From contig NZ_CP067394.1 of assembly GCF_004210215.2 (NCBI RefSeq), positions 2,728,001-2,792,000 on the forward strand: a stretch of DNA of 64,000 nt, read 5' to 3'. This DNA comes from Cryobacterium sp. SO1. GTDB lineage: Bacteria; Actinomycetota; Actinomycetes; Actinomycetales; Microbacteriaceae. The notes beneath the pieces were generated by a model, which saw only the letters and a list, made by a program, of their open reading frames with translations, did not search any database and had not been told where the DNA came from. The translations under genes and the position numbers were made by a program. The stretch's first letter is position 1, and every line of letters starts with the position of its first letter. Below are positions 8,647 to 17,495 of the stretch, in pieces.

Positions 8647-8657
8647 GGGTCTAAAGT
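8628..8657 (+). promoter_or_regulatory. Promoter of the fructose PTS operon
   Basis: TTGACA (8628-8633) and TAAAGT (8652-8657) are separated by 18 bases, the best sigma-70-like match I noticed in the window. The boxes lie inside and just after the four half-site operator, so repressor binding would block RNA polymerase. The untranslated leader of about 70 bases ends with GAGGAGG before ATG 8732. The rest of the gap 8409-8731 shows no gene. Confidence 0.7.
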
Positions 8658-8731
8658 CAGCCCATACCAACTTTTTGCGCCGGTCCCCCGATCGACGTAC
8701 ACCCCAGAGTTCTCACTGTCGAGGAGGCCCG

Positions 8732-9520
8732 ATGTTCGCCGAAGAGCGTCAATCGATGATCGCCGAACTGGTCTCCGACTTGAGCCGCGTGACCGTCAAC
8801 GAACTCGCCGCACGCTTCGACATCACCCCGGAGACCGTGCGCCGCGACCTCTCCGCCCTCGAGCTGAGCCGGCACCTGCGCCGGGTGCACGGCGGCGCCG
8901 TGGCCATCGACCGGCTGAGCATGACGGAGCCGAGCCTCGAGGAACGGCAGAGCCAGCGCCACGACGAGAAGGCCCGCATCGCCGATGCCGCCCTGGCCAT
9001 GATCCCCGCGAGCACCACCGGGTCGATCATCCTGGACTCCGGCACCACCACCGAGCTGCTGGCCGACCGCCTGCTCGACTGGTCGCCCGCCAAGACCGGC
9101 GACCAGCTCCTGGTGATCACCAACGCCCTGCCCATCGCCTACAAGCTGGCCGCCAACGAGGCCATCTCGCTGCAGATCCTCGGCGGCCGGGTGCGCGGCC
9201 TCACCCGGGCCATCGTGGGCACCCGCACCACGCAGATGCTCGACGCGATGCGCCCCGACATCGCCTTCGTCGGCGCAAACGGCGTGGCCGCCGAGTTCGG
9301 CTTCAGTACCCCCGACTCGGTCGAGGCCGCCGTGAAGACCGCGATCGTGCGGTCGGCCCGCCGCGTCGTCGCCCTGGCCGACTCCTCCAAGCTCGACCAG
9401 GAAACCCTGGTCAGGTTCGCTGCTCTGAGTGACATCGACGCGCTCATCACCGATGCTCCCCCTTCCCCCAAACTTGCCGAGGCCCTGGCCGCGGCGGATG
9501 TCGAGGTCGTAATCGCATGA
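8732..9520 (+). CDS. DeoR/GlpR-family transcriptional regulator of the fructose operon
   Basis: A 262-residue repressor. The N-terminal DeoR winged helix (about residues 5-57) includes VTVNELAARFDITPETVRRD. It is followed by a sugar-phosphate-sensing domain with DSGTTTELLADRL and ending near VVALADSSKL. ATG 8732 follows GAGGAGG and matches the family start MFAEERQ; the open frame further upstream is leader. The gene is first in the fru operon and overlaps fruK by four bases. Its position behind the symmetric operator implies autorepression, relieved by a fructose-derived phosphate such as fructose-1-phosphate. The ligand is inferred from context. Confidence 0.92.
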   Translation: MFAEERQSMIAELVSDLSRVTVNELAARFDITPETVRRDLSALELSRHLRRVHGGAVAIDRLSMTEPSLEERQSQRHDEKARIADAALAMIPASTTGSIILDSGTTTELLADRLLDWSPAKTGDQLLVITNALPIAYKLAANEAISLQILGGRVRGLTRAIVGTRTTQMLDAMRPDIAFVGANGVAAEFGFSTPDSVEAAVKTAIVRSARRVVALADSSKLDQETLVRFAALSDIDALITDAPPSPKLAEALAAADVEVVIA

Positions 9521-10488
9521 TCGTCACACTCACCCCCAACCCCAGCCTCGACCGCACCATCGAGCTCGGCGGCCCGCTGGCCCGCGGCGACGTGCAGCGC
9601 GCGCTGGACGCCCACCAGGAACCCGGCGGCAAGGGCGTCAACATCTGCCGGGCCCTGGCGGCCTCCGGCGTGCAGAGCCTGGCGATCCTGCCCGGCGACG
9701 CCGAGGACCCGGTGCTTGTCGCGCTCACCGCCCAGGGCATCCCGCACCTCGGCCTGCCGATCAACGCGACCCTGCGCAGCAACATCGCCATCACCGAACC
9801 CGACGGCACCACCACCAAGGTGAACGAGCCCGGACCGGCGCTCAGCACCGACCAGCAGGCCGCCCTGGTGGAACTGGTCCTGGAGAAGGCCGCCGGCGCC
9901 GCCTGGCTGGTGCTGGCCGGCTCGCTTCCGCCCGGAGTGCCGGACACCTTCTACGCCGACCTCACCCGGGCGCTCAAGACCCGGTTCGGGGCCGACGCCC
10001 CCAAGGTGGCCATCGACTCCTCAGGTGCCCCCCTGGCCGCGGCCATCAGTGCCGGCCCCGACCTGCTCAAGCCCAACGCCGACGAACTCGCCGAGCTCAC
10101 CGGCATCTCCGACCCGGAGAGCCTCGAAGCCGACCCGCACCTCGCCGCCCGCGCGAGCCAGACCCTGATCACCGCCGGAGTCGGCGCCGTGCTGGCCACC
10201 CTCGGCTCTAGGGGCGCCCTGCTGGTCACCGCCGACGGCTACTGGCTCGCCACTCGTCCCCCGATCGCGGCGGTCTCCACCGTCGGCGCCGGAGATTCTT
10301 CGCTGGCAGGGTTCCTGCTCAGCGACCTGGCCGGAGCATCCGCCCCGGACTGCCTGCGTCAGGCCGTCGCCCACGGCGCCGCTGCCGCTTCCCTGCCCGG
10401 CTCAACAGTGCCGGCCGTGACCCAAACCGACCCCAGCGCCGTCACAGTGACGGCATTTGCTACACATCCAAAGGAGGATGACCAGTGA
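9517..10488 (+). CDS. fruK: 1-phosphofructokinase
   Basis: A PfkB-family kinase of 323 residues that converts fructose-1-phosphate, the product of the fructose PTS, to fructose-1,6-bisphosphate. The N-terminal MIVTLTPNPSLDRTIEL and EPGGKGVNICRAL (about 32-44) are diagnostic of the FruK/LacC branch. The C-terminal VGAGDSSLAGF (about 257) supplies the anion hole and catalytic Asp. ATG overlaps the DeoR stop (ATGA 9517-9520), and its own stop overlaps the start of fruA by four bases, so three genes are translationally coupled. 6-phosphofructokinase II or tagatose-6-phosphate kinase are less likely given the PTS neighbours. Confidence 0.93.
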   Translation: MIVTLTPNPSLDRTIELGGPLARGDVQRALDAHQEPGGKGVNICRALAASGVQSLAILPGDAEDPVLVALTAQGIPHLGLPINATLRSNIAITEPDGTTTKVNEPGPALSTDQQAALVELVLEKAAGAAWLVLAGSLPPGVPDTFYADLTRALKTRFGADAPKVAIDSSGAPLAAAISAGPDLLKPNADELAELTGISDPESLEADPHLAARASQTLITAGVGAVLATLGSRGALLVTADGYWLATRPPIAAVSTVGAGDSSLAGFLLSDLAGASAPDCLRQAVAHGAAAASLPGSTVPAVTQTDPSAVTVTAFATHPKEDDQ

Positions 10489-12524
10489 GCGCACTGATTA
10501 CCCCAGAGCTCGTTGCTTTGGACCAAAACCTCGGTGCCGAGCCCGCGACAGTGATCCGGCACCTCGCCGAGCTCGTCGTCGGAGCCGGCCGGGCCACCGA
10601 GATCGACGGCCTCTACGCCGACGCCCTCGCCCGCGAGGCGAAGACCTCCACCGGAATCCCCGGTGGACTCGCGATCCCCCACTGCCGCTCGTCGGCGGTC
10701 ACGGAGCCGACGCTGGCCGTCGCCCGCCTCTCCCAGCCCGTCGACTTCGGCTCCGCAGACGGTCCCGCCGACCTGATCTTCATGATCGCCGCCCCCGAAG
10801 GCGCAGACCAGGACCACCTGAAGATCCTGTCCAAGCTGGCCCGGTCGCTGATGAAGTCCGACTTCACCACGGCCCTCCGCGCCGCCAAGACCCCCGAAGA
10901 GATCGTGACCCTGGTCACCGACATCGTCGCCCCGGTCACCGCCACCGCCGGAGCGCACTCCGGCCCGGCCGCCACGCGTGCCACCGCAGCCCCCACCGGC
11001 GCCGGCACCGAGGGCACCCCGGCCACCGGGGCACGCCGCCTGGTCGCCGTCACCGCCTGCCCCACCGGCATCGCGCACACCTACATGGCAGCGGATGCGC
11101 TCGTCGCGGCCGCCAAGGAGATGGGCATCGACCTGCAGGTCGAGACCCAGGGCTCAGCCGGAGCGACCCCGCTGGCCGCCTCCGTCATCAACGCCGCTGA
11201 CGCCGTGATCCTCGCCGTCGACGTCGACGTGCGTGACAAGGCCCGGTTCGCCGGCAAGCCCGTCATCCAGGCGCCGGTCAAACGCGGCATCGACGAGCCC
11301 CAGAAGATGATCCAGGAGGCCCTCGCCGCCGTGGATAACCCGAACGCCCGCCGCGTCAGCGGTGGAGCGGCGGCCGAGTCCGACTCGGTCTCCGGGAACG
11401 AGCACCTGGGCCAGAAGGTCAAGCGCGCCCTGCTCACCGGCGTGAGTTACATGATCCCGTTCGTCGCCGGTGGAGGCCTGCTCATCGCGCTGGGCTTCCT
11501 GCTCGGTGGCTACCAGATCACCGAGGTCGCCGACACCGTCGTGCTGCAGAACAGCCTCTGGAACCTTCCTGAGGGCGGCATGCTCATCTACCTGGGTGCC
11601 GTGCTGTTCAAGATCGGCGCTCTGTCGATGGGCTTCCTGGTTCCGGCCCTGGCCGGTTACATCGCCTACGGCATCGCCGACCGGCCCGGTATCGCCCCCG
11701 GCTTCGTCGCCGGTGCGGTCTCAGGCTTCATGGGTGCCGGCTTCCTCGGCGGTATCGTCGGTGGTCTGCTCGCCGGACTCGCCGCAGCCTGGATCGGCTC
11801 GTTCAGCGTTCCGCGCTGGCTGCGCAGCCTGGTGCCGGTTGTGATCATCCCGCTGCTGGCGTCGATCTTCGCCTCCGGGCTGATGTTCCTGGTGCTCGGC
11901 GGACCGATCGCCTGGCTCACCGTGGCCCTCAGCGACTGGCTGAACGGCATGACCGGCGCATCGGTTGTCATCCTCGGCCTGATCCTCGGCCTCATGATGG
12001 CCTTCGACCTCGGCGGCCCGGTCAACAAGGTGGCCTACTCCTTCGCCGTCGCCGGCCTCGGTGCCGCAACGCTGGCCAACCAGGCGCCGTGGCAGATCAT
12101 GGCCGCGGTCATGGCCGCCGGTATGGTTCCGCCGCTCGCCATGGCCCTGGCCACGGTGCTCGACCGCAAGCTGTTCACCCCGGTCGAACGCGAAAACGGC
12201 AAGGCGGCCTGGCTGCTCGGTGCCTCGTTCATCTCCGAAGGCGCCATCCCGTTCGCCGCGGCCGACCCGCTCCGTGTGATCCCCGCCAGCATGCTCGGCG
12301 CGGCCACCACCGGTGCGCTGACCATGGCCTGGGGTGTCACGTCGAAGGCTCCGCACGGCGGAATCTTCGTCTTCTTCGCCATTGAGAACGTTCTGGGCTT
12401 CATCCTGGCAATCCTGATCGGTACCGTCATCTCGGCTGTAGCAGTAATCGCGCTCAAGCGCTACGTCCGTAAGACCCCGAAGGTGGAGTCGATCCAGCAA
12501 AACAACACCCTGGTGACCGCCTAA
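10485..12524 (+). CDS. fruA: PTS fructose transporter, fused EIIABC
   Basis: A 679-residue fused permease that imports fructose and phosphorylates it to fructose-1-phosphate. Domains in order: IIA (about 1-150, active His near 66 in GLAIPHCRS), an Ala/Thr/Pro-rich linker, IIB (about 183-285, active Cys near 192 in VAVTACPTGIAHTYM), and the membrane IIC domain (about 300-665, opening GVSYMIPFVAGGGLLIALGF). The IIC part has eight to ten hydrophobic segments. GTG 10485 overlaps the fruK stop and follows an AAGGAGG ribosome site. It takes phosphate from HPr, encoded downstream in the same cluster. Confidence 0.95.
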   Translation: MSALITPELVALDQNLGAEPATVIRHLAELVVGAGRATEIDGLYADALAREAKTSTGIPGGLAIPHCRSSAVTEPTLAVARLSQPVDFGSADGPADLIFMIAAPEGADQDHLKILSKLARSLMKSDFTTALRAAKTPEEIVTLVTDIVAPVTATAGAHSGPAATRATAAPTGAGTEGTPATGARRLVAVTACPTGIAHTYMAADALVAAAKEMGIDLQVETQGSAGATPLAASVINAADAVILAVDVDVRDKARFAGKPVIQAPVKRGIDEPQKMIQEALAAVDNPNARRVSGGAAAESDSVSGNEHLGQKVKRALLTGVSYMIPFVAGGGLLIALGFLLGGYQITEVADTVVLQNSLWNLPEGGMLIYLGAVLFKIGALSMGFLVPALAGYIAYGIADRPGIAPGFVAGAVSGFMGAGFLGGIVGGLLAGLAAAWIGSFSVPRWLRSLVPVVIIPLLASIFASGLMFLVLGGPIAWLTVALSDWLNGMTGASVVILGLILGLMMAFDLGGPVNKVAYSFAVAGLGAATLANQAPWQIMAAVMAAGMVPPLAMALATVLDRKLFTPVERENGKAAWLLGASFISEGAIPFAAADPLRVIPASMLGAATTGALTMAWGVTSKAPHGGIFVFFAIENVLGFILAILIGTVISAVAVIALKRYVRKTPKVESIQQNNTLVTA

Positions 12525-12566
12525 CATTAGTGGGCACCATTAACGCCGAAGAATAGAGGAAGTTCC

Positions 12567-14255
12567 GTGCAGAGTTTCACAGGAGTAGGGGTCAGCCCCG
12601 GGCGGATCATCGGATCCGTTCGGCAGATGCCCAAGGCCGTGAGCGAGCCGCCAGCAGGAGAGAAGCTGGCCTCGTCGACGACGGCAGAGGATGCCGCCGT
12701 CACCCTGCGCGCAGCCGCGAAGGCGGTGCAGGCCGAGCTCAAGCAGCGCTCGGTCAGCGCCACCGGGGCGGGCAAGTCGGTTTTGGAGGCCACCGCACTG
12801 ATGGCCGCGGACCCCATGCTCATCAAGGGCGCCGTCAAGTTGATAACCAACAACGGCACCTCCGCTGAGCGGGCAATCTGGGAGTCCGCGGCATCCGTGG
12901 CCGAAATGCTGCACAACCTCGGCGGCTACATGGCCGAGCGGGCCACGGACGTCCTCGACGTGCGTGCCCGGATCGTCGCGGAGCTGCGTGGGGTGCCCGC
13001 ACCGGGCATTCCCGCCTCCGACGAACCGTTCATCCTCGTCGCCGACGACCTGGCGCCGGCCGACACGGCCACGCTGAACCCGGCCGTCGTGTTGGCGCTG
13101 GTGACCTCCGGTGGCGGACCGCAGTCGCACACCGCCATCATCGCGCGCGCGCTCGGCCTGCCGGCCGTCGTCGCCGCCGTGGGCGTCGAGTCCATCGCGG
13201 ATGGCTCCGCCGTCTACGTGGACGGCGCGGCCGGCAGCATCACCGTCGACCCCGACGCCGACCAGGTCGCCGCGGCCAAGGCCTGGGCCGCCAACGCGGC
13301 CACCCTCGCGGTGTTCGCCGGCGAGGGCGTAACCGCCGACGGCCACCTCGTGCCGTTGCTGGCGAACGTGGGCGGCGCCGCGGATGCCGTCAAGGCCGCC
13401 GCAGCCGGCGCCCAGGGTGTCGGCCTGCTCCGCACCGAGTTCTGCTTCCTCGACCGCGACGAAGAACCCACCCAGGACGAACAGGTCACCGCGTACCGCG
13501 GTGTCTTCGACGCGTTCCCCGGCAAGAAGGTCGTCGTGCGCACGCTCGACGCCGGCGCCGACAAGCCCCTCCCGTTCCTCACCGACGCGTCAGAGCCCAA
13601 CCCGGCCCTCGGCGTGCGCGGTTACCGCACCGACTTCACCTCCCCCGGTGTGCTGGGGCGCCAGCTGGCCGCCATCGCCACCGCCGTCGAGGGCACCGAA
13701 GCGGATGTCTGGGTCATGGCCCCGATGATCTCCACCGCCGAAGAGGCCGCCGATTTCGCACGTCTGTGCGGCGAGGCCGGCCTGAAGACGCCTGGTGTCA
13801 TGGTCGAGGTTCCCTCCGCCGCACTGACGGCCGAGACCATCCTGGGCGAGGTGAAGTTCGCGAGCCTGGGCACCAACGACCTCACCCAGTACGCCATGGC
13901 GGCCGACCGCCAGCTCGGCCCGCTCGCCGCGCTGAACACGCCGTGGCAGCCCGCCGTGCTCAAGCTGATCCAGCTCACCGTGGCCGGTTCCGTCGCCGAG
14001 GGCAACAACAAGCCCGTCGGTGTCTGCGGTGAGGCCGCGGCCGACCCGGCCCTGGCCGTGGTGCTGGTGGGTCTCGGCGTGAACACCCTCTCGATGACCG
14101 CCAGGGCCCTCGCGGCCGTCGCGGCCGTGCTGGCGAAGGTGACCCTGCCCGAGGCCCAACGCCTCGCCGGCATCGCCCTGGCCGCGCCGAGCGCTCTCGA
14201 GGCACGCTCCCGGGTGCGCGCCGAGCTGCCCGTTCTCGACGAACTGGGGCTCTAA
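12567..14255 (+). CDS. ptsI: Phosphoenolpyruvate-protein phosphotransferase (PTS enzyme I)
   Basis: General PTS enzyme I, cytoplasmic, 562 residues (usual about 550-575). It transfers phosphate from PEP to HPr. Seen are the phospho-His motif GGGPQSHTAIIARALGLPA (His near 188), the PEP-binding region GVGLLRTEFCFL, the LGTNDLTQY block, and the active Cys in VCGEAAADP (near 488). GTG 12567 is preceded by AGAGGA. It follows fruA after 42 bases with no terminator visible, so it is probably co-transcribed from the fru promoter. That would place the general PTS enzyme under fructose control. Confidence 0.96.
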   Translation: MQSFTGVGVSPGRIIGSVRQMPKAVSEPPAGEKLASSTTAEDAAVTLRAAAKAVQAELKQRSVSATGAGKSVLEATALMAADPMLIKGAVKLITNNGTSAERAIWESAASVAEMLHNLGGYMAERATDVLDVRARIVAELRGVPAPGIPASDEPFILVADDLAPADTATLNPAVVLALVTSGGGPQSHTAIIARALGLPAVVAAVGVESIADGSAVYVDGAAGSITVDPDADQVAAAKAWAANAATLAVFAGEGVTADGHLVPLLANVGGAADAVKAAAAGAQGVGLLRTEFCFLDRDEEPTQDEQVTAYRGVFDAFPGKKVVVRTLDAGADKPLPFLTDASEPNPALGVRGYRTDFTSPGVLGRQLAAIATAVEGTEADVWVMAPMISTAEEAADFARLCGEAGLKTPGVMVEVPSAALTAETILGEVKFASLGTNDLTQYAMAADRQLGPLAALNTPWQPAVLKLIQLTVAGSVAEGNNKPVGVCGEAAADPALAVVLVGLGVNTLSMTARALAAVAAVLAKVTLPEAQRLAGIALAAPSALEARSRVRAELPVLDELGL

Positions 14256-14351
14256 GCCCCAGGCATGATCCGTGCGACGTGCTCCCGTCTCAGGGCGTGC
14301 GCACATCGTGCGGGCAATACAGTTGTAATCCGTACAGTTTCAGGAGGAACC

Positions 14352-14630
14352 ATGTCAGAACGTACCGCCACCATCGCCAGCCGCGTTGGCCTGCACGCCC
14401 GCCCCGCAGCGATCTTCGCTGAGGCCGTCGGTGCCCTGCCGGTCGAGGTCACCATCGCCCTCGAGGGCGACCCGGCCGACGACGCCATGGACGCGTCGAG
14501 CATCCTGTCGCTCATGAGCCTGGGTGCCGCAAACGGCCAGGTCGTCGTGCTGCGCGCAGAGGGCGACGGAGCGGATGAGGCCCTCGAAAGCCTCGTCAAG
14601 ATCCTCGAGACCGACCTCGACGCCGAGTAA
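14352..14630 (+). CDS. ptsH: PTS phosphocarrier protein HPr
   Basis: A 92-residue phosphocarrier between enzyme I and EII. The active-site motif RVGLHARPAA places the phosphorylated His at residue 15. DASSILSLMSLG is the regulatory-serine region, with Ser 49/50 near the usual position 46. ATG 14352 follows AGGAGG; an open extension upstream does not resemble HPr and was rejected. The gap of 96 bases after ptsI could hold a second promoter. A strong terminator follows 20 bases after the stop and closes the fru-pts cluster. Confidence 0.95.
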   Translation: MSERTATIASRVGLHARPAAIFAEAVGALPVEVTIALEGDPADDAMDASSILSLMSLGAANGQVVVLRAEGDGADEALESLVKILETDLDAE

Positions 14631-14649
14631 CTCCCGCGTCGCACCCGAC

Positions 14650-14684
14650 AGCTCGCTCGCCACTGGCGAGCGGGCTGTTTTTGT
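14650..14684 (+). terminator. Rho-independent terminator after ptsH
   Basis: A 12-base-pair stem (14650-14661 with 14665-14676, one G-U pair, three-base loop) is followed by GTTTTTGT. This is a textbook intrinsic terminator for the fru-pts operon. Confidence 0.88.
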
Positions 14685-14787
14685 GTGCGGGGCCGGGTCC
14701 CACAGAGTCCAGCAGATCCCCAGTTCCGCCGCGCCCTGCCCCGCTATGGTGGCCCTATCCTCAACGACGAGCGAATAGGACTATCTC

Positions 14788-15039
14788 ATGACCGATCTGC
14801 AGAATGATTCCGTCGAATCCGTTCCGGCCTCCGGACCGGACGCGCACAGCATCCAGGACTGGACCGACCTGGGCAAGGAGATGTGGTCGTATCTCACCGG
14901 CAAGAGTGCCGTGATCGACTACAGCTTCATCGACATGACCGTCGAGGTTCCCCGCGACATCGGGCCGGATGCGCCCCGGGCGACCTGGAAGCTCAACGGC
15001 ACGGTGCGGGTGACCACCAGCGAGAAGCCGGCCGACTAA
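14788..15039 (+). CDS. Small conserved-looking protein upstream of FHA gene
   Basis: An 83-residue soluble protein of unknown function. It is acidic at the N-terminus and has a predicted beta-rich second half (VIDYSFIDMTVEVP, then WKLNGTVRVTT). No known motif was recognised. It ends 4 bases before the FHA-domain gene, which it likely shares a transcript with. AGGA about ten bases before ATG 14788 is a weak ribosome site. High GC at third positions supports that it is coding. The close coupling suggests that it works with the FHA protein, but this is inference. Confidence 0.65.
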   Translation: MTDLQNDSVESVPASGPDAHSIQDWTDLGKEMWSYLTGKSAVIDYSFIDMTVEVPRDIGPDAPRATWKLNGTVRVTTSEKPAD

Positions 15040-15043
15040 GGCC

Positions 15044-15916
15044 ATGGGCACGCACCTCGACATCGATCTGGCTTTCACGATCGAACCGGCGGGCGAGCCA
15101 CCGCCCGGTGTGCATGGCACGATCCGTGCGGACGGGTTGGACATCGACGTGTTCCTCAGCGATCCCGAGCGTTTTGTGCGTGCGCGGATGTCGTCTTTAC
15201 CGGCCCTGCGCACGGTAGCGGCCGATCTGGCCGAGCGCGGCCTCGTGGTGTCGGTGAGCGGGCCGGACGGCGTGATCGCCCGGATGGGCGCCGTTCAGGC
15301 CCCGCTGGCCCAGCGCCTGGTCACGAAGTCGCCGCACCTCATGCTCGGCAGCGCCTCAGCGGTGACCCAGCTGGTGCGGCGCTGGCGCCAGCCGGACGCT
15401 GCCGGGCGGGCGGTGCCGGCACCGCCGCCCACCCCCTTCCCGCTGGTGCCCACCCTGGCCAGGCGCATCCGGCGGCGCGTCACGACCACCCACTACGCGC
15501 CGGGGGCCGGGCGGCCGCGCCTGATCTTCGTGGTGGGCTCGGAGAACTGGAACGGCCGACCACCGCGCGAATTCGACCTGTTGCCCGGCGTGACCCGCAT
15601 CGGCAGCGACGCGGACGCCGACCTGCGCCTGGACGGGTTGTCGGGATTGCATGCCGAGATCCGGCACGACGAGAACGATGAGTATCTGCTCATCGCCCAC
15701 GGCCCGGTCGGCGGGGGCGCCAAAACGGATGCGCCCTCAACCGGCCTGATCCTGCGCACCGGTGCCCGCCTCGAGATGGGTCCGTGGCGAATGGGCTTCT
15801 TCCGCGAGGAGTACGCCGACCACGGCCGCCCGTTCGGCGGCCGGCTGGGCGGCGAACTGTCGGTGCAGAAACCGCAGCCGAGCAGAACGGGAGTTAGCCG
15901 GCGGCCGTCGTCCTGA
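15044..15916 (+). CDS. FHA-domain protein
   Basis: A 290-residue protein with a C-terminal forkhead-associated phosphothreonine-binding domain at about 180-260. Its conserved pieces are the RIGSDADADLRLDGLSGLHAEI block and a DEYLL strand. The N-terminal 110 residues (beta-rich, then VAADLAERGLVVSVSG) look like a separate domain that I do not recognise, joined by a Pro-rich linker and a basic RRIRRR stretch. FHA domains read Ser/Thr kinase signals, but no kinase gene is in the window. The 3' end overlaps the convergent MFS gene by 23 bases. Confidence 0.85.
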   Translation: MGTHLDIDLAFTIEPAGEPPPGVHGTIRADGLDIDVFLSDPERFVRARMSSLPALRTVAADLAERGLVVSVSGPDGVIARMGAVQAPLAQRLVTKSPHLMLGSASAVTQLVRRWRQPDAAGRAVPAPPPTPFPLVPTLARRIRRRVTTTHYAPGAGRPRLIFVVGSENWNGRPPREFDLLPGVTRIGSDADADLRLDGLSGLHAEIRHDENDEYLLIAHGPVGGGAKTDAPSTGLILRTGARLEMGPWRMGFFREEYADHGRPFGGRLGGELSVQKPQPSRTGVSRRPSS

Positions 15917-17495
15917 CCGGTTCCTTCTCGTACTCGACGGGACGCGCGGTGAGCCGCAGGGTCGCGAGGAGGCCGACAACCAGGAAGCCGGCGGCCGCGT
16001 AGGCCGAGTACCTGGTTCCCTCGGTGAAGGCCTCCCTGGCGGCTTCCGCCACCGCGGGGCTCTGGGCGTCGAGCGAGGGGATGACAGCGCCGGCGCTGTC
16101 CACGACGGCATCGACGATCTGAGTGCTGGTGGCCGCCGGAATATCCAGTTCGGCGAGCTTTGCGTCCAGGGAGAGCCCCACCGAGGTGAACAGCACCGTG
16201 CCGAGCACCGCGATGCCGAGCGCCGAGCCGATCTGCCTGGCCGTGCTCGAGGTGCCGGAGCCCTGGCCGCTCTGATCGATGGGCACGTCGCCGAGCACCA
16301 CACCGGTGAGCTGGGCCGTGGCGAGGCCGACACCCAGGCCGTAGACGAAGAGGAACGGCACGATCGACACCCAGGTCGCATCCACCGTGATCATGGTGCC
16401 CAGGCCGGCGACGCCGACGATCTCCGCCACGATGCCCACCCGCACGATGGTCAGCGGGGTCACCGTGTTGCCGAACGCGCCGGCGACGCCGCTGGCCACG
16501 AATGAGCCGATGGCCAGGGCCAGCAGCACGAACCCGGTCTGCAGGGCGTCGTAGCCGAGCACGTTCTGCAGCCAGAGCGGCAGCGAGAGGATGATGCCGA
16601 ACTCGCCGAGAGACACGATCAGGGCGGCGATGTTGCCGTTGCGGAACGACGGGATCCGGAACAGCGAGAACGCCAACAGGGTGGACTTGCCCTGGCGTTG
16701 CCGGTGCAGGCCCCACCAGACGAACCCTGTCCCCGAGATCAGGGTGATGGCGAACGCGACCGGGATGATCGACAGCTCGAACGAATAGGTCCAGTCGCCG
16801 AGGGTCGGGGCGGTCTTGGTGAGCCACCAGCCGTAGGTGCGGCCCTCGATCAGGCCGAACACCAGCGTGGCGCTGGTGATGACCGACAGTACAGCGCCGA
16901 CCACGTCGATGCGGCGGGGCTCGCCGGCATCCTTGGACTCGGAGACGAAGATGAGCACGCCGACGATGATGACCAGGCCCAACGGCACGTTGATGCCGAA
17001 CGCCCACCGCCAGGAGAAGTAGGTGGTCAGCCAGCCGCCCAGCAGCGGACCGACGGCGACCATACCGCCGATGGTGGAGCCCCAGATGGCGAAGGCGATG
17101 CCGCGGTCCCGGCCGCGGAAGGTGGCGTTGATCAGCGACAGGGTGGTGGGCAGCACCATGGCGCCGCCGATACCCTGCACGAGCCGGGCGGCGATGAGCA
17201 GATCGCCGGTCTGCGCGAAGGCGGCGAGCACCGACGCCACGGCGAAGATCACCACACCGGTGAGCAGGATGCGCCGGCGGCCGTACCGATCGGCCAGGGT
17301 GCCGAAGACCAGCAGCAACGCGGCGAAGACCAGGGTGTAACTCTCCTGCACCCACTGCACCTGGGTGGAGGTGATGTCGAGGTCGTCGATGATCGAGGGG
17401 ATGGCGACGTTGACGATGGTGGAGTCGACGATGATCAGGGCGACGGCGATGCTGATGAAGACCAGGCCGAACCAGCGCCGGCGTGCCCCGGTCAT
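15894..17495 (-). CDS. MFS drug transporter, DHA2 (14-helix) family
   Basis: A 533-residue proton-driven efflux pump. The N-terminus has the DHA2 signature VDSTIVNVAIPSI (about residue 23) and the MFS motif A region GTLADRYGRRRIL (about 65). There are about 14 hydrophobic segments, with an extra-cytoplasmic loop near 440-480 before the last helix, as in EmrB/LfrA-type pumps. ATG 17495 overlaps the stop of the upstream TspO-like gene by four bases, so the two are one operon. A MarR regulator is divergent from that operon, which fits inducible drug or solvent export. The substrate is unknown. Confidence 0.92.
   Translation of the reverse strand: MTGARRRWFGLVFISIAVALIIVDSTIVNVAIPSIIDDLDITSTQVQWVQESYTLVFAALLLVFGTLADRYGRRRILLTGVVIFAVASVLAAFAQTGDLLIAARLVQGIGGAMVLPTTLSLINATFRGRDRGIAFAIWGSTIGGMVAVGPLLGGWLTTYFSWRWAFGINVPLGLVIIVGVLIFVSESKDAGEPRRIDVVGAVLSVITSATLVFGLIEGRTYGWWLTKTAPTLGDWTYSFELSIIPVAFAITLISGTGFVWWGLHRQRQGKSTLLAFSLFRIPSFRNGNIAALIVSLGEFGIILSLPLWLQNVLGYDALQTGFVLLALAIGSFVASGVAGAFGNTVTPLTIVRVGIVAEIVGVAGLGTMITVDATWVSIVPFLFVYGLGVGLATAQLTGVVLGDVPIDQSGQGSGTSSTARQIGSALGIAVLGTVLFTSVGLSLDAKLAELDIPAATSTQIVDAVVDSAGAVIPSLDAQSPAVAEAAREAFTEGTRYSAYAAAGFLVVGLLATLRLTARPVEYEKEPVRTTAAG

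Noticed and set aside
7440..8702. 420-residue version of the AbiEi-like protein starting at 8702
   Set aside because: The extra N-terminal residues run through the fru promoter and operator and do not resemble the family.
14265..14351. N-terminal extension of HPr
   Set aside because: The open frame reaches back to 14265, but a strong AGGAGG site and the HPr consensus fix the start at 14352.
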